Of a DNA stretch of 11,043 nucleotides, positions 1-6,861 are shown piece after piece. Under the pieces are notes generated by a model that searched no databases, was not told the DNA's origin, and worked only from the letters and a program-made list of their open reading frames with translations. Source of the stretch: Bordetella parapertussis (lineage in GTDB: Bacteria; Pseudomonadota; Gammaproteobacteria; Burkholderiales; Burkholderiaceae_C); contig CAMDIP010000029.1 of assembly GCA_945899335.1 (NCBI GenBank), positions 1 through 11,043 on the forward strand, in the 5' to 3' direction. Every line of letters starts with the position of its first letter. The stretch's first letter is position 1. The translations under genes were made by a program, and so were the position numbers.

Positions 1-41
1 GGTGACGGGTGGTCATGCAAGACGTCCTTATGATCAGCGCA

Positions 42-950
42 ATGTACCAAGTCCAACGCCCCTCGCGCAGCAGCTTCGTCCCGCTGCGCCACCTGAACTA
101 CCACGTCCGCGAATGGGGTACGCCCCGCCCCCAGCAACTGCCACTCTTCATGGTGCATGGCTGGATGGATGTCAGCGCCTCGTTTCAATTCGTCATCGAC
201 GCGCTTGAACAAGACCGCCACATCATCGCGCCCGACTGGCGCGGTTTTGGTCTGACCCACCCCGGCGAGGTCGACAACTTTTGGTTCCCCGACTACTTGG
301 CCGACCTCGACGCCTTGATTGACCACTTTCAGCCCGAAGGACCTATAGACCTCTTGGGCCACAGCATGGGCGGCAATGTGGTCATGCAATACGCAGGGAT
401 TCGCCCCGCCCGTATTCGCCGTCTCATCAATTTAGAGGGCTTTGGTTTGGCTGCCACCAAACCTGAGAAAGCCCCGACCCGCTACGCCCAATGGATGGAC
501 GAGATGAAAGCCTTGCGCCAAGGTGAAAAGGCCTTGCGAAGCTACCCCAGCGCCAGTGCTGTGGCACAACGCCTGATGAAAACCAACCCGCGTTTGCAGT
601 CAGACAAAGCCGAGTGGTTGGCACAACACTGGGCGCAAGCCAACCCTCAAGGCGAATGGGAAATTTTGGGCCACGCCGCGCACAAAGTGACCAATGCCCA
701 TTTGTTTCGTGTGGAAGAAATTTTGGCGATGTACCAGCGCATCACCGCACCCGTGCTGAACGTAGAAGCCAGCGACAACAGCATGGACCAATGGTGGAAG
801 GGCCGCTACACCTTGGCCGAGTACCACGATCGCTTGAAGTCGGTGAGGGATGTTCACAGCGTTGTCATTGCAGATGCAGGCCACATGATGCACCACGACC
901 GTCCCCTTGAATTGGCGCAACATATCGAGGCGTTTTTGAACCAGCCATGA
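42..950 (+). CDS. alpha/beta hydrolase fold protein
   Basis: Serine hydrolase of the alpha/beta-hydrolase fold, substrate unknown. With the start used here (302 aa) the sequence shows the oxyanion-hole segment HGWMD, then the nucleophile elbow GHSMGG with Ser at about residue 108. The likely acid is Asp near 245 in EASDN, and the catalytic His is near 281 in DAGHMMHH. The region between elbow and acid carries a helical cap rich in charged residues. No signal peptide is seen, so it is probably cytoplasmic. The frame is closed upstream by a TGA at 3-5, so the gene begins in this window. Possible starts are GTG 9, ATG 15, ATG 30 and ATG 42, and none has a clear Shine-Dalgarno. ATG 42 gives the N-terminus closest to the fold's first strand. 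The stop overlaps the next start as ATGA, so the two genes are probably translated as a coupled pair. Esterase, epoxide hydrolase or C-C hydrolase cannot be told apart. Confidence 0.85.
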   Translation: MYQVQRPSRSSFVPLRHLNYHVREWGTPRPQQLPLFMVHGWMDVSASFQFVIDALEQDRHIIAPDWRGFGLTHPGEVDNFWFPDYLADLDALIDHFQPEGPIDLLGHSMGGNVVMQYAGIRPARIRRLINLEGFGLAATKPEKAPTRYAQWMDEMKALRQGEKALRSYPSASAVAQRLMKTNPRLQSDKAEWLAQHWAQANPQGEWEILGHAAHKVTNAHLFRVEEILAMYQRITAPVLNVEASDNSMDQWWKGRYTLAEYHDRLKSVRDVHSVVIADAGHMMHHDRPLELAQHIEAFLNQP

Positions 951-2188
951 GCCAAGTCGATGTGCTGATCATCGGCGCAGGGGCCGCCGGGCTTTTTTGC
1001 GCGGGGGTGGCGGCGCAACAGGGCTTGCAGGTGCTGGTGCTGGACCACAGCGAAAAAGTTGCTGAAAAAATCCGTATATCGGGGGGTGGGCGCAGCAACT
1101 TCACCAACAACGACATCGACCCACGTTCACCGCACAAACATTTTTTGGGCGAAAACCCGCAGTTCGCCCGCAGCGCTTTAAGCCGCTACACCGCCGCCGA
1201 CTTTGTGGCCTTGGTACAAAAACACGGCATCGCTTTCCACGAAAAACACAAGGGACAGCTGTTTTGCGACCGCAGTGCCCAAGACCTGATCGACATGCTG
1301 CTGCGCGAATGCGAGGCTGGCGCCATGGGCGGCTCGGTCACCCGCTGGCAACCCTGCAGTTTGCTTGAGCTTCATTTCAGCGATGCGTCGCCGTACCCCT
1401 ACACCGCGCAAACCAGCCAAGGTGAGGTGCAAGCCAAATCGGTGGTGGTAGCGACTGGCGGCCTGTCCATCCCCAAAATTGGCGCCACCGACCTTGGCTA
1501 CCGTCTTGCCAAGCAATTTGGTTTGAAGGTGGTCACGCCCCGCCCCGCTTTGGTGCCGCTCACCTTCAACCCCGCCGATTGGCAGCCATTTGCGGCCTTG
1601 GCGGGTTTGTCCTTGCCGGTGGACATCAGCACGGGCGCCGGCAAACAGCGCATGGTGTTCGAGGAAGATTTGCTCTTCACCCACCGGGGCTTGTCGGGTC
1701 CGGCGGTGCTGCAAATTTCCAGCTACTGGCAGGCTGGCAGCCCCATTGAGCTGAATTTAGCCCCCCAAACCGACCTTGCTGCGGTTTTACTGCAAGCCAA
1801 GCAGTCTTCCAAAAAACAGCTCGCCAATGCGCTGGCGGCTTGGCTGCCGTCGCGATTGGCCGACACTTGGACAGCGCAAAACAGCGCTTGGCAACGCGCA
1901 CTGCCCGATACGCCCGACAAAGCTTTGCAGCAATTGGCCGCGGCTTTGGGCCAGTGGGGCCTCACCCCCGCAGGCTCTGAGGGCTATGCCAAGGCCGAGG
2001 TGACTGCTGGCGGGGTGGACACCAAAGAGCTTTCCCAGCAAAGCATGGAGTCGCGCCAGCCGGGGCTTTATTTCATTGGCGAAGTGGTCGATATCACCGG
2101 TTGGCTGGGCGGCTACAACTTCCAATGGGCATGGTCCAGCGGGTTTGCTTGCGCCCAAGCCTTGGCGCAGCAGCTGAAACCGATATAA
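947..2188 (+). CDS. HI0933/YhiN/BaiN-family FAD-dependent oxidoreductase
   Basis: Flavoprotein of 413 aa, usual size for the HI0933/YhiN family (often auto-named BaiN). The N-terminal dinucleotide-binding motif GAGAAG lies at residues 10-15 after a hydrophobic strand, followed by an acidic residue (Asp33) at the end of strand 2. The family signature GGGRSNFTN starts near residue 46. A second conserved block ATGG.S.P..G..D.GY lies mid-protein. The C-terminus has AEVTAGGV and then LYFIGEVVDITGWLGGYNFQWAWSSG, typical of the FAD-binding end of this family. The reaction in proteobacteria is not established, and the BaiN name comes from a clostridial bile-acid enzyme that should not be transferred here. 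The start at 947 overlaps the hydrolase stop by four bases (ATGA), which implies translational coupling. The stop codon TAA is embedded in the TATAAT box of the following rpsU promoter, and no terminator is visible after it. Confidence 0.92.
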   Translation: MSQVDVLIIGAGAAGLFCAGVAAQQGLQVLVLDHSEKVAEKIRISGGGRSNFTNNDIDPRSPHKHFLGENPQFARSALSRYTAADFVALVQKHGIAFHEKHKGQLFCDRSAQDLIDMLLRECEAGAMGGSVTRWQPCSLLELHFSDASPYPYTAQTSQGEVQAKSVVVATGGLSIPKIGATDLGYRLAKQFGLKVVTPRPALVPLTFNPADWQPFAALAGLSLPVDISTGAGKQRMVFEEDLLFTHRGLSGPAVLQISSYWQAGSPIELNLAPQTDLAAVLLQAKQSSKKQLANALAAWLPSRLADTWTAQNSAWQRALPDTPDKALQQLAAALGQWGLTPAGSEGYAKAEVTAGGVDTKELSQQSMESRQPGLYFIGEVVDITGWLGGYNFQWAWSSGFACAQALAQQLKPI

Positions 2189-2189
2189 T
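2162..2189 (+). promoter_or_regulatory. sigma70-type promoter of rpsU
   Basis: A perfect -10 hexamer TATAAT lies at 2184-2189, with TTGGCG at 2162-2167 as the -35, separated by 16 bases. The -10 overlaps the TAA stop of the flavoprotein gene. The predicted transcript start is near 2196, giving an rpsU leader of about 110 nt. S21 is made in ribosomal amounts, so a strong promoter here is expected. Confidence 0.65.
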
Positions 2190-2210
2190 GGCAAACTTTT
2201 TGGCTCAAGC

Positions 2211-2297
2211 CCCAACAGCCCCATTCAAGTTGGGAACCCACCGCTTACCCAGATTTTGAAGTCCGATCTTCTTCAAACTTTGGGCGCACATTTTGAA
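2211..2297 (+). promoter_or_regulatory. structured 5' leader of rpsU with competing hairpins
   Basis: The leader holds three inverted repeats. CCCAAC (2211-2216) pairs with GTTGGG (2229-2234). TTTGAAG (2255-2261) pairs with CTTCAAA (2271-2277). The 3' arm of that second hairpin can instead pair with TTTGAA (2292-2297), just 11 bases before the start codon. The octamer ATTTTGAA is repeated at 2253-2260 and 2290-2297, which creates the choice. No uridine tract follows, so a translational rather than terminator-based control is the simpler reading. This is a prediction from the bases only; the A/T-rich stems are weak. Confidence 0.35.
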
Positions 2298-2308
2298 AAT
2301 TGTTGTCA

Positions 2309-2521
2309 ATGACCACCATCCGTGTAAAAGAAAACGAACCCTTTGACGTTGCATTACGTCGCTTCAAGCGCACCATCGAAAAACTGGGCTTGCTCACCGA
2401 CTTGCGTGCCCGCGAGTTCTATGAAAAGCCCACCGCCGAGCGCAAGCGCAAAAAAGCCGCTGCCGTGAAACGCCACTACAAGCGTGTTCGCAGCATGCAG
2501 TTGCCCAAGAAACTGTACTGA
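2309..2521 (+). CDS. rpsU: 30S ribosomal protein S21
   Basis: Small basic ribosomal protein of 70 aa, the normal length. It begins [20 protein letters not shown] and ends in the Lys/Arg-rich [18 protein letters not shown]21 sits on the 30S platform next to the 3' end of 16S rRNA, near the anti-Shine-Dalgarno, and helps initiation. ATG 2309 is chosen because family members begin Met-Thr-Thr-Ile-Arg; two TTG codons just upstream (2300, 2303) would add three residues with no support. No convincing Shine-Dalgarno precedes it: the bases before the start read gaaaattgttgtca. It has its own promoter on the end of the preceding gene and an intrinsic terminator directly after it, so most transcripts are probably monocistronic, with some read-through into yqeY. 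Confidence 0.97.
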
Positions 2522-2547
2522 TCTCGGTCTGCCTTTGCGCAAGACCT

Positions 2548-2582
2548 GGCTCGCCGGCTTCAATCCGCGCGGGCCTTTTTTT
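2548..2582 (+). terminator. intrinsic terminator after rpsU
   Basis: Stem arms GGCTCGCCGG (2548-2557) and CCGCGCGGGCC (2565-2575) pair over ten base pairs with one bulged C and one G-T pair, around the seven-base loop CTTCAAT. Seven T residues follow (2576-2582). It sits between the rpsU stop and the yqeY start, so it should separate abundant S21 message from the downstream gene. Confidence 0.85.
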
Positions 2583-2605
2583 CGTCTGAACTTTAGAAAG
2601 CCGTC

Positions 2606-3052
2606 ATGAGCCTCAAAGCCCAAATCACCGAAGACATGAAAACCGCCATGCGAGCCAAAGACAGCGTTCGTTTGGGCACCATTCGCCTGCTACAAGCGGC
2701 GATCAAGCAAAAAGAGGTCGACGAGCGCATTGAACTAGATGACGTGGCGGTCGTTGCCATCCTCGACAAAGTCATCAAGCAACGCAAAGACTCTATCGCC
2801 GCCTACCAAAGCGCCCAGCGCCAAGACTTGGCCGATATAGAAATCGCCGAAATGGCTGTTCTAGAGGTGTATTTGCCCAAGCGATTAAGCGCTGAAGAAA
2901 TCCAAGCCGAGGTGGCAGCCATCGTGGCCGAGGTGGGCGCGAAGGGCGCTGGCGACATGGGCAAGGTCATGGGCGCGGTGAAAACCCGTTTGGCTGGCAA
3001 GGCGGACATGGGCTTGGTGAGCGCCGCTGTGAAAGCCGCGCTGGCTGGCTAA
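2606..3052 (+). CDS. GatB/YqeY domain-containing protein
   Basis: Protein of 148 aa, the usual length for stand-alone YqeY. It opens SLKAQITEDMKTAMRAKD, then has RLGTIRLLQAAIKQKEVDER, followed by the helical stretch with RKDSIAAYQSAQRQDLA and EIAEMAVLEVYLPKRLS. The C-terminal helical part GDMGKVMGAVKTRLAGKADMGLVSAAVK matches the tRNA-binding tail domain of amidotransferase subunit GatB. Stand-alone members have no proven reaction; a tRNA- or aminoacylation-related role is only suggested by the domain. A weak ribosome site (TAGAAAG) lies about six bases before the ATG. The rpsU-yqeY order is common in proteobacteria, where dnaG and rpoD often follow; here they do not. Transcription probably comes from read-through of the rpsU terminator or from a promoter I cannot place in the 23 bases after it. 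Confidence 0.93.
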   Translation: MSLKAQITEDMKTAMRAKDSVRLGTIRLLQAAIKQKEVDERIELDDVAVVAILDKVIKQRKDSIAAYQSAQRQDLADIEIAEMAVLEVYLPKRLSAEEIQAEVAAIVAEVGAKGAGDMGKVMGAVKTRLAGKADMGLVSAAVKAALAG

Positions 3053-3063
3053 AGTGTTTGCTC

Positions 3064-3069
3064 TATAGT
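3064..3069 (+). promoter_or_regulatory. possible -10 box very close to the ABC ATPase start
   Basis: TATAGT matches five of six consensus bases and ends eight bases before the ATG at 3078. If it is used, transcription would begin at or within a base or two of the start codon. The upstream hexamer at normal spacing, CTGGCT (3041-3046), is a poor -35, so this is tentative. Confidence 0.25.
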
Positions 3070-3077
3070 CGCAAGCC

Positions 3078-4172
3078 ATGAACGATTCCGAAGTTTTTTT
3101 GCGCGTCGAAGGCCTGACCAAACGCTTTGGTTTCACCTTGGCTGTGGACAACGTCGACCTGAGTATCCACCGAGGTGAAATTTTTGCCTTGCTGGGCGCA
3201 TCTGGTTGCGGCAAATCCACGCTGCTGCGAATGTTGGCGGGTTTTGAAACGCCCACCGCAGGGCGGGTGTGGTTGGCGGACCAAGATGTCACCGACTTGC
3301 CCCCATATGAGCGCCCCATGAACATGATGTTCCAGTCCTATGCCTTGTTTCCCCACATGAACGTGTGGGACAACGTGGCGTTCGGGCTGCGCCGCGACGG
3401 CGTACCCAAGAACGAGTTAAACCAGCGCGTGGAAGACATGCTGCAATTAGTGCAATTGCAAAAATTTGCCCAACGCAGCCCGCACCAACTCTCTGGCGGC
3501 CAGCAACAACGCGTGGCTTTGGCTCGCAGTTTGGCCAAACGCCCGCAACTGCTCATGCTGGACGAACCCCTTGGGGCGCTGGACAAAAAACTGCGCGAAC
3601 AAACCCAGGTGGAATTGGTCAACATCATCAAACAAGTGGGTGTGACCTGTGTTTTGGTGACCCACGACCAAGACGAGGCCATGACCATGGCAGACCGTAT
3701 CGCCGTCATGAGCGAAGGAAGTTTGCTGCAAGTGGGCACCCCCAATGAAGTCTACGAAAGCCCCAACTGCCGCTTTGTGGCCGACTTTGTAGGCAATGTG
3801 AACCTCTTCGACGGCGAGGTCACCAAGTACGAAGCCGACCACGTGGTAATCAGCAGCGCCAGCGGCGACTTCTATGTCGGCCATGGCATCAGCGGCAGCC
3901 TAGGAATGCAAGTCAGCATCGCCTTGCGCCCCGAAAAAGTGGTGTTAAGCCTTGAAGATCCCCAAAAGAAAAACAACGCTATGCCGTGTGTTTTGGAAGA
4001 TTGGTCTTACTTTGGCAGCCACACCAGTTACAGTTTGCGTATCGAGGGCAACCGCAGGCTCAAGGTGTCGGTGACCAACACCGACCGCGATCAAGACCAC
4101 GAAAACCTTGAAGAGGGCCAACGCTTGTGGGCCCATTGGGAAGACAACGCATTGGTGGTCTTGACCCAATAA
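3078..4172 (+). CDS. ABC transporter ATP-binding protein, PotA/PotG (spermidine/putrescine) type
   Basis: Cytoplasmic ATPase of 364 aa that would power an import transporter. All catalytic motifs are intact: Walker [10 protein letters not shown] at residues 40-48, Q-loop Gln86 in [12 protein letters not shown], signature [10 protein letters not shown] at 138-147, Walker B LLMLDEP with Asp162-Glu163, D-loop GALD, and switch His196 in [10 protein letters not shown]. After about residue 235 comes a TOBE-type regulatory domain (GDFYVGHG..., then SIALRPEKV). Length and the C-terminal half fit PotG/PotA ATPases of polyamine importers better than MalK, but substrate cannot be read from an ATPase. 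No permease or binding-protein gene is present in this window, so its partners must be elsewhere. It starts 25 bases after yqeY with no clear Shine-Dalgarno and ends seven bases from the convergent tldE. Confidence 0.92.
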   Translation: MNDSEVFLRVEGLTKRFGFTLAVDNVDLSIHRGEIFALLGASGCGKSTLLRMLAGFETPTAGRVWLADQDVTDLPPYERPMNMMFQSYALFPHMNVWDNVAFGLRRDGVPKNELNQRVEDMLQLVQLQKFAQRSPHQLSGGQQQRVALARSLAKRPQLLMLDEPLGALDKKLREQTQVELVNIIKQVGVTCVLVTHDQDEAMTMADRIAVMSEGSLLQVGTPNEVYESPNCRFVADFVGNVNLFDGEVTKYEADHVVISSASGDFYVGHGISGSLGMQVSIALRPEKVVLSLEDPQKKNNAMPCVLEDWSYFGSHTSYSLRIEGNRRLKVSVTNTDRDQDHENLEEGQRLWAHWEDNALVVLTQ

Positions 4173-4179
4173 AGCAGTT

Positions 4180-5568
4180 TCAGGCGCCCGCCACTTTCAT
4201 GCGGTTGATAAGCACCGAGCCGACTGTCTTGCCACCATAGGTGTAGGCGTCGCTGCCCACTGCCTCGATGCCCAACAACATGTCTTTCAAATTACCGGCG
4301 ATGGTGATTTCTTGCACAGGGTAAGCGATCTGCCCGTTTTCCACCCAAAAACCGGTGGCCCCGCGAGAGTAATCGCCGGTGACGTAGTTGATGCCCTGCC
4401 CCATGAGTTCAATCACAAACAAGCCTGTGCCGAGTTTGCGCAACATGGCGTCCAAGTCGTCGCTGGCACGGGTAAGGCTTGAGGTCATCACCAAGTTGTG
4501 CGAACCACCCGCATTGCCCGTGGTTTGCATGCCGAGTTTTCGCGCCGAGTAGCTGGAGAGAAAGTAACCCTCGACCAGCCCATTGCGCAAAACCTGCCGC
4601 GCCTGCACTTTGACGCCTTCTTCATCAAAGGGCGAACTGCCTTTGCCGCGTGTCACAAAAGGGTCTTCACTCACTTGCAGGTGCTTAGCGGCGACTTTTT
4701 TACCCAAAGAGTCCATCAAGAAACTGCTTTGCCGGTACAGCGCACCGCCGCTTAAAGCGTGTACCAAACCACCTAGCAAACCGGCGGCCAAGGGAGATTC
4801 GAACAACACAGGGCAGCTGATGGTGGCCAACTTTCGCGAGTGCAAGCGGCTTAAAGAACGTTGCGCAGCGTAGCGTCCCACCGCTTCAGGCGAGGCCAAA
4901 TCACTTGCATGGCGCATCGAGCTGTACCAATAGTCGCGTTGCATATCGTCGCCCTTGCCAGCGATGGGTGCGACCGACAGGCTGTGCCTAGAGCTGGCAT
5001 AGCCGCCGCGAAAACCATGGGTGTGGGCGCTGAAAAAATGGCTTTGCTGCGCCGAGACGCTCGCGCCTTCGCTGTTGGTGATTTGCTTGTCGGTCGCCAT
5101 AGCGGAGGCTTCGCAACGCAGCGCTAAGTCTGTGGCACCCGCGCTGTCGATGGCCCAAGGGTGGAACAAATCCAGATCGCGGTGTTCATGGGCGATCAAG
5201 CCTTCTTCGGGCAAAGCGGCAAAAGGGTCTTCAGCGGTGAAGCGGGCAATGTCAAACGCCGCTTGCACAGTGCGCTCGATGGCCGCTTGGGAAAAATCGG
5301 AGGTGCTGGCGTTGCCACGACGCTGTCCGACATAAACGGTGATACCCAACGACTTGTCACGGTTGCGCTCGACGTTTTCAAGCTCGCCCTTGCGAACTGA
5401 AACACTCAGGCCGCAGCCCTCGGAGGCTTCAGCGGCGGCGTCTGTGGCGCCCAGGTGCTTGGCATGCGCGATGGCACTGTCGACCAAATGTTCAAACTGG
5501 GCTCGGCTGTGGCTAAAGCCAGAAAGTGCAGAGGGCGTTGGGGTAGTGGCTTTAGAAGATGGGTTCAT
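4180..5568 (-). CDS. pmbA: TldE/PmbA family metalloprotease-complex subunit
   Basis: Protein of 462 aa, normal for TldE (PmbA). With TldD it forms a heterodimeric protease that in E. coli matures microcin B17 and degrades the CcdA antitoxin. TldD carries the zinc-binding HExxxH; TldE does not, and none is seen here. Family features are ASEGCGLSVSVRKGELENVERNRDKSLG in the first quarter, a central SPLAAGLLGGLVHALSGGALYR, then SFLMDSLGKK, DPFVTRGKGSSPFDEEGV, and the C-terminal GINYVTGDYSRGATGFWVENG and PVQEITIAGNLKDM. tldD is not in the window, which is usual since the pair is often unlinked. The gene is divergent from yjgA with 35 bases between the starts, as in E. coli, and ends convergent with the ABC ATPase. 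ATG at 5568 is the only good start; it has no obvious Shine-Dalgarno. Confidence 0.95.
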   Translation of the reverse strand: MNPSSKATTPTPSALSGFSHSRAQFEHLVDSAIAHAKHLGATDAAAEASEGCGLSVSVRKGELENVERNRDKSLGITVYVGQRRGNASTSDFSQAAIERTVQAAFDIARFTAEDPFAALPEEGLIAHEHRDLDLFHPWAIDSAGATDLALRCEASAMATDKQITNSEGASVSAQQSHFFSAHTHGFRGGYASSRHSLSVAPIAGKGDDMQRDYWYSSMRHASDLASPEAVGRYAAQRSLSRLHSRKLATISCPVLFESPLAAGLLGGLVHALSGGALYRQSSFLMDSLGKKVAAKHLQVSEDPFVTRGKGSSPFDEEGVKVQARQVLRNGLVEGYFLSSYSARKLGMQTTGNAGGSHNLVMTSSLTRASDDLDAMLRKLGTGLFVIELMGQGINYVTGDYSRGATGFWVENGQIAYPVQEITIAGNLKDMLLGIEAVGSDAYTYGGKTVGSVLINRMKVAGA

Positions 5569-5577
5569 ATCGGCGGC

Positions 5578-5584
5578 TATGATA
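5578..5584. promoter_or_regulatory. overlapping divergent -10-like boxes between pmbA and yjgA
   Basis: The seven bases TATGATA read TATGAT rightward (5578-5583) and TATCAT leftward (complement of 5579-5584), each five of six to TATAAT. They lie in the 35-base gap between two divergent starts. I find no good -35 at standard spacing on either side, so the call is weak. Confidence 0.2.
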
Positions 5585-5590
5585 CTTGGC

Positions 5591-5598
5591 AGAGGAAG
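5591..5598 (+). promoter_or_regulatory. Shine-Dalgarno of yjgA
   Basis: AGAGGAAG lies with its GGA seven bases before the ATG at 5604. This strong site decides for ATG 5604 over the in-frame TTG at 5586, which would place the ribosome site inside the gene. Confidence 0.7.
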
Positions 5599-5603
5599 TC
5601 TTC

Positions 5604-6266
5604 ATGTCGCGCAAGCCCACCAAAGGTTATTACGTTAAAGGTCATTTTGTTGCCGAGGGGAGCGATCTCGACTTGGAACTCAAACGCGAGGTCAAAGGCC
5701 AAGACCTGGTCAGCAAAACCGATTTAAAGCAAAAAAGCAACGAGTTGCAAAAACTCGGCGAGGACTTGCTGGACTTGCGCACCGACCTGATGCAACAGTT
5801 GCTGGCACTGGGTCACCTCCCCGACTTGCTGCACGAAGCGGTGCTGAGTGCCAAAAAAATTACCGATTTCGAGGGCAAGCGCCGCCAAATGCAATATGTG
5901 GGCAAGCTCATGCGCAAGCTCGACAACTCGCAAGTGGAAGCCATGCGCGATGCCTTGAGCGTGCAGCACAACGGCAGCGCCGAAGAAACCCAGTTGCTGC
6001 ACTTGGCAGAGGCATGGCGAGAGCGCTTGCTCAAAGATGACAGCGCCATGGAAGAGTGGCAGAGCAACTACGCCGGGACCGACAGCCAGCAACTGCGTGC
6101 CTTGCTGCGCCAAGCCCGCAAAGACGGTTTGCCAGACAAATCGGCGGTGTCGCAAGGCCTGCATCCGCGACAAGGCCGTGCTTACCGAGACATTTTTCAA
6201 ATCCTCAGGCAGCATTTGCTGCAGTCGCTGCAAGCCCAAGAAGAGCGTGTGTATGACCCCCGCTGA
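5604..6266 (+). CDS. yjgA: ribosome-associated protein YjgA/DarP
   Basis: Protein of 220 aa, DUF615/YjgA family, renamed DarP in E. coli, where it binds pre-50S particles and promotes late 50S maturation including peptidyl-transferase-centre folding. Visible family features are the start SRKPTKGYYVKGHFV, the helical block KTDLKQKSNELQKLGEDL, and the conserved FEGKRRQMQYVGKLMRKLD near residues 92-110. The C-terminal part has TDSQQLRALLRQARKD and GRAYRDIFQ. It is rich in charge with long helices, as expected for an rRNA binder, and is longer than the E. coli protein (about 183 aa), mainly by insertions and tail, common in betaproteobacteria. ATG 5604 is supported by a strong AGAGGAAG. The 3' end overlaps mog by 14 bases in another frame, so the two are co-transcribed. 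Confidence 0.94.
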   Translation: MSRKPTKGYYVKGHFVAEGSDLDLELKREVKGQDLVSKTDLKQKSNELQKLGEDLLDLRTDLMQQLLALGHLPDLLHEAVLSAKKITDFEGKRRQMQYVGKLMRKLDNSQVEAMRDALSVQHNGSAEETQLLHLAEAWRERLLKDDSAMEEWQSNYAGTDSQQLRALLRQARKDGLPDKSAVSQGLHPRQGRAYRDIFQILRQHLLQSLQAQEERVYDPR

Positions 6267-6855
6267 TGGTTTAGACCCTGTACGCGTCGGCATCGTTTCC
6301 ATCAGCGATCGCGCCTCTGGCGGCGTCTACGAAGACAAGGGTCTGCCTGCGCTTAAGGATTGGCTGACGAAAGCCCTGCACAACCCGCTGCAATTTGAGT
6401 CGCGGTTGATTCCTGACGAGCAAGCGCTGATCAGCCAAACCTTGATTGAACTGGTGGATGCGGGCTGCGCCTTGGTCTTGACCACCGGCGGCACAGGCCC
6501 CTCGCCGCGTGACGTCACCCCTGAGGCCACACTGGTGGTGGCTGACAAGGAAATGCCAGGCTTTGGCGAGCAAATGCGGCAAATCAGCCTGCGATTTGTG
6601 CCCACTGCGATTTTGTCGAGGCAAGTGGCCGTCATTCGCGGCAAAAGCTTGATCATCAACTTGCCCGGTCAGCCCAAGTCCATCACCGAGACCTTGGGTG
6701 GTTTGAAAAACGCCCAAGGCGAGGTGCTGGTGGATGGCATTTTTGCCGCCGTGCCTTATTGCATAGACCTGATTGGTGGGCCTTATTTACAAACGCAAGA
6801 TGAAGTTTGCAAGGCCTTCAGGCCTAAGTCGGCGATACGCCCCCATTCGCAATAA
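6253..6855 (+). CDS. mog: molybdopterin adenylyltransferase Mog
   Basis: Protein of 200 aa, the expected size for MogA. It adenylates molybdopterin with ATP so that MoeA can insert molybdate, a late step of molybdenum cofactor synthesis in the cytoplasm. Motifs seen are the first strand VRVGIVSISDRAS, the nucleotide/molybdopterin-binding TTGGTGPSPRDVTPEAT at residues 77-93, then DKEMPGFGEQMRQISL, and the GKSLIINLPGQPKSI loop. The pattern TGPxxRDxTPEAT with an intact Asp87 argues for an active enzyme and against MoaB or CinA. ATG 6253 is chosen because it fits the family N-terminus; it overlaps the yjgA end by 14 bases and has AAGAAGAG about six bases upstream. No moeA, moaA or mobA lies nearby. 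The stop is six bases from the convergent unknown gene, with no obvious terminator. Confidence 0.95.
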   Translation: MTPADGLDPVRVGIVSISDRASGGVYEDKGLPALKDWLTKALHNPLQFESRLIPDEQALISQTLIELVDAGCALVLTTGGTGPSPRDVTPEATLVVADKEMPGFGEQMRQISLRFVPTAILSRQVAVIRGKSLIINLPGQPKSITETLGGLKNAQGEVLVDGIFAAVPYCIDLIGGPYLQTQDEVCKAFRPKSAIRPHSQ

Positions 6856-6861
6856 CAGGGT

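Noticed and set aside
2300..2308. TTG codons upstream of rpsU as the start
   Set aside because: S21 of this group begins Met-Thr-Thr-Ile-Arg at ATG 2309, and a TTG start would add residues absent from the family.
4153..4172. Palindrome GGTCTTGACC at the end of the ABC ATPase gene
   Set aside because: The two-base centre cannot loop and no T tract follows; the convergent pair with pmbA shows no clear terminator.
6813..6824. Inverted repeat GGCC-TTCA-GGCC near the mog 3' end
   Set aside because: Only four base pairs, inside coding sequence and not followed by T residues, so it is not a convincing terminator.
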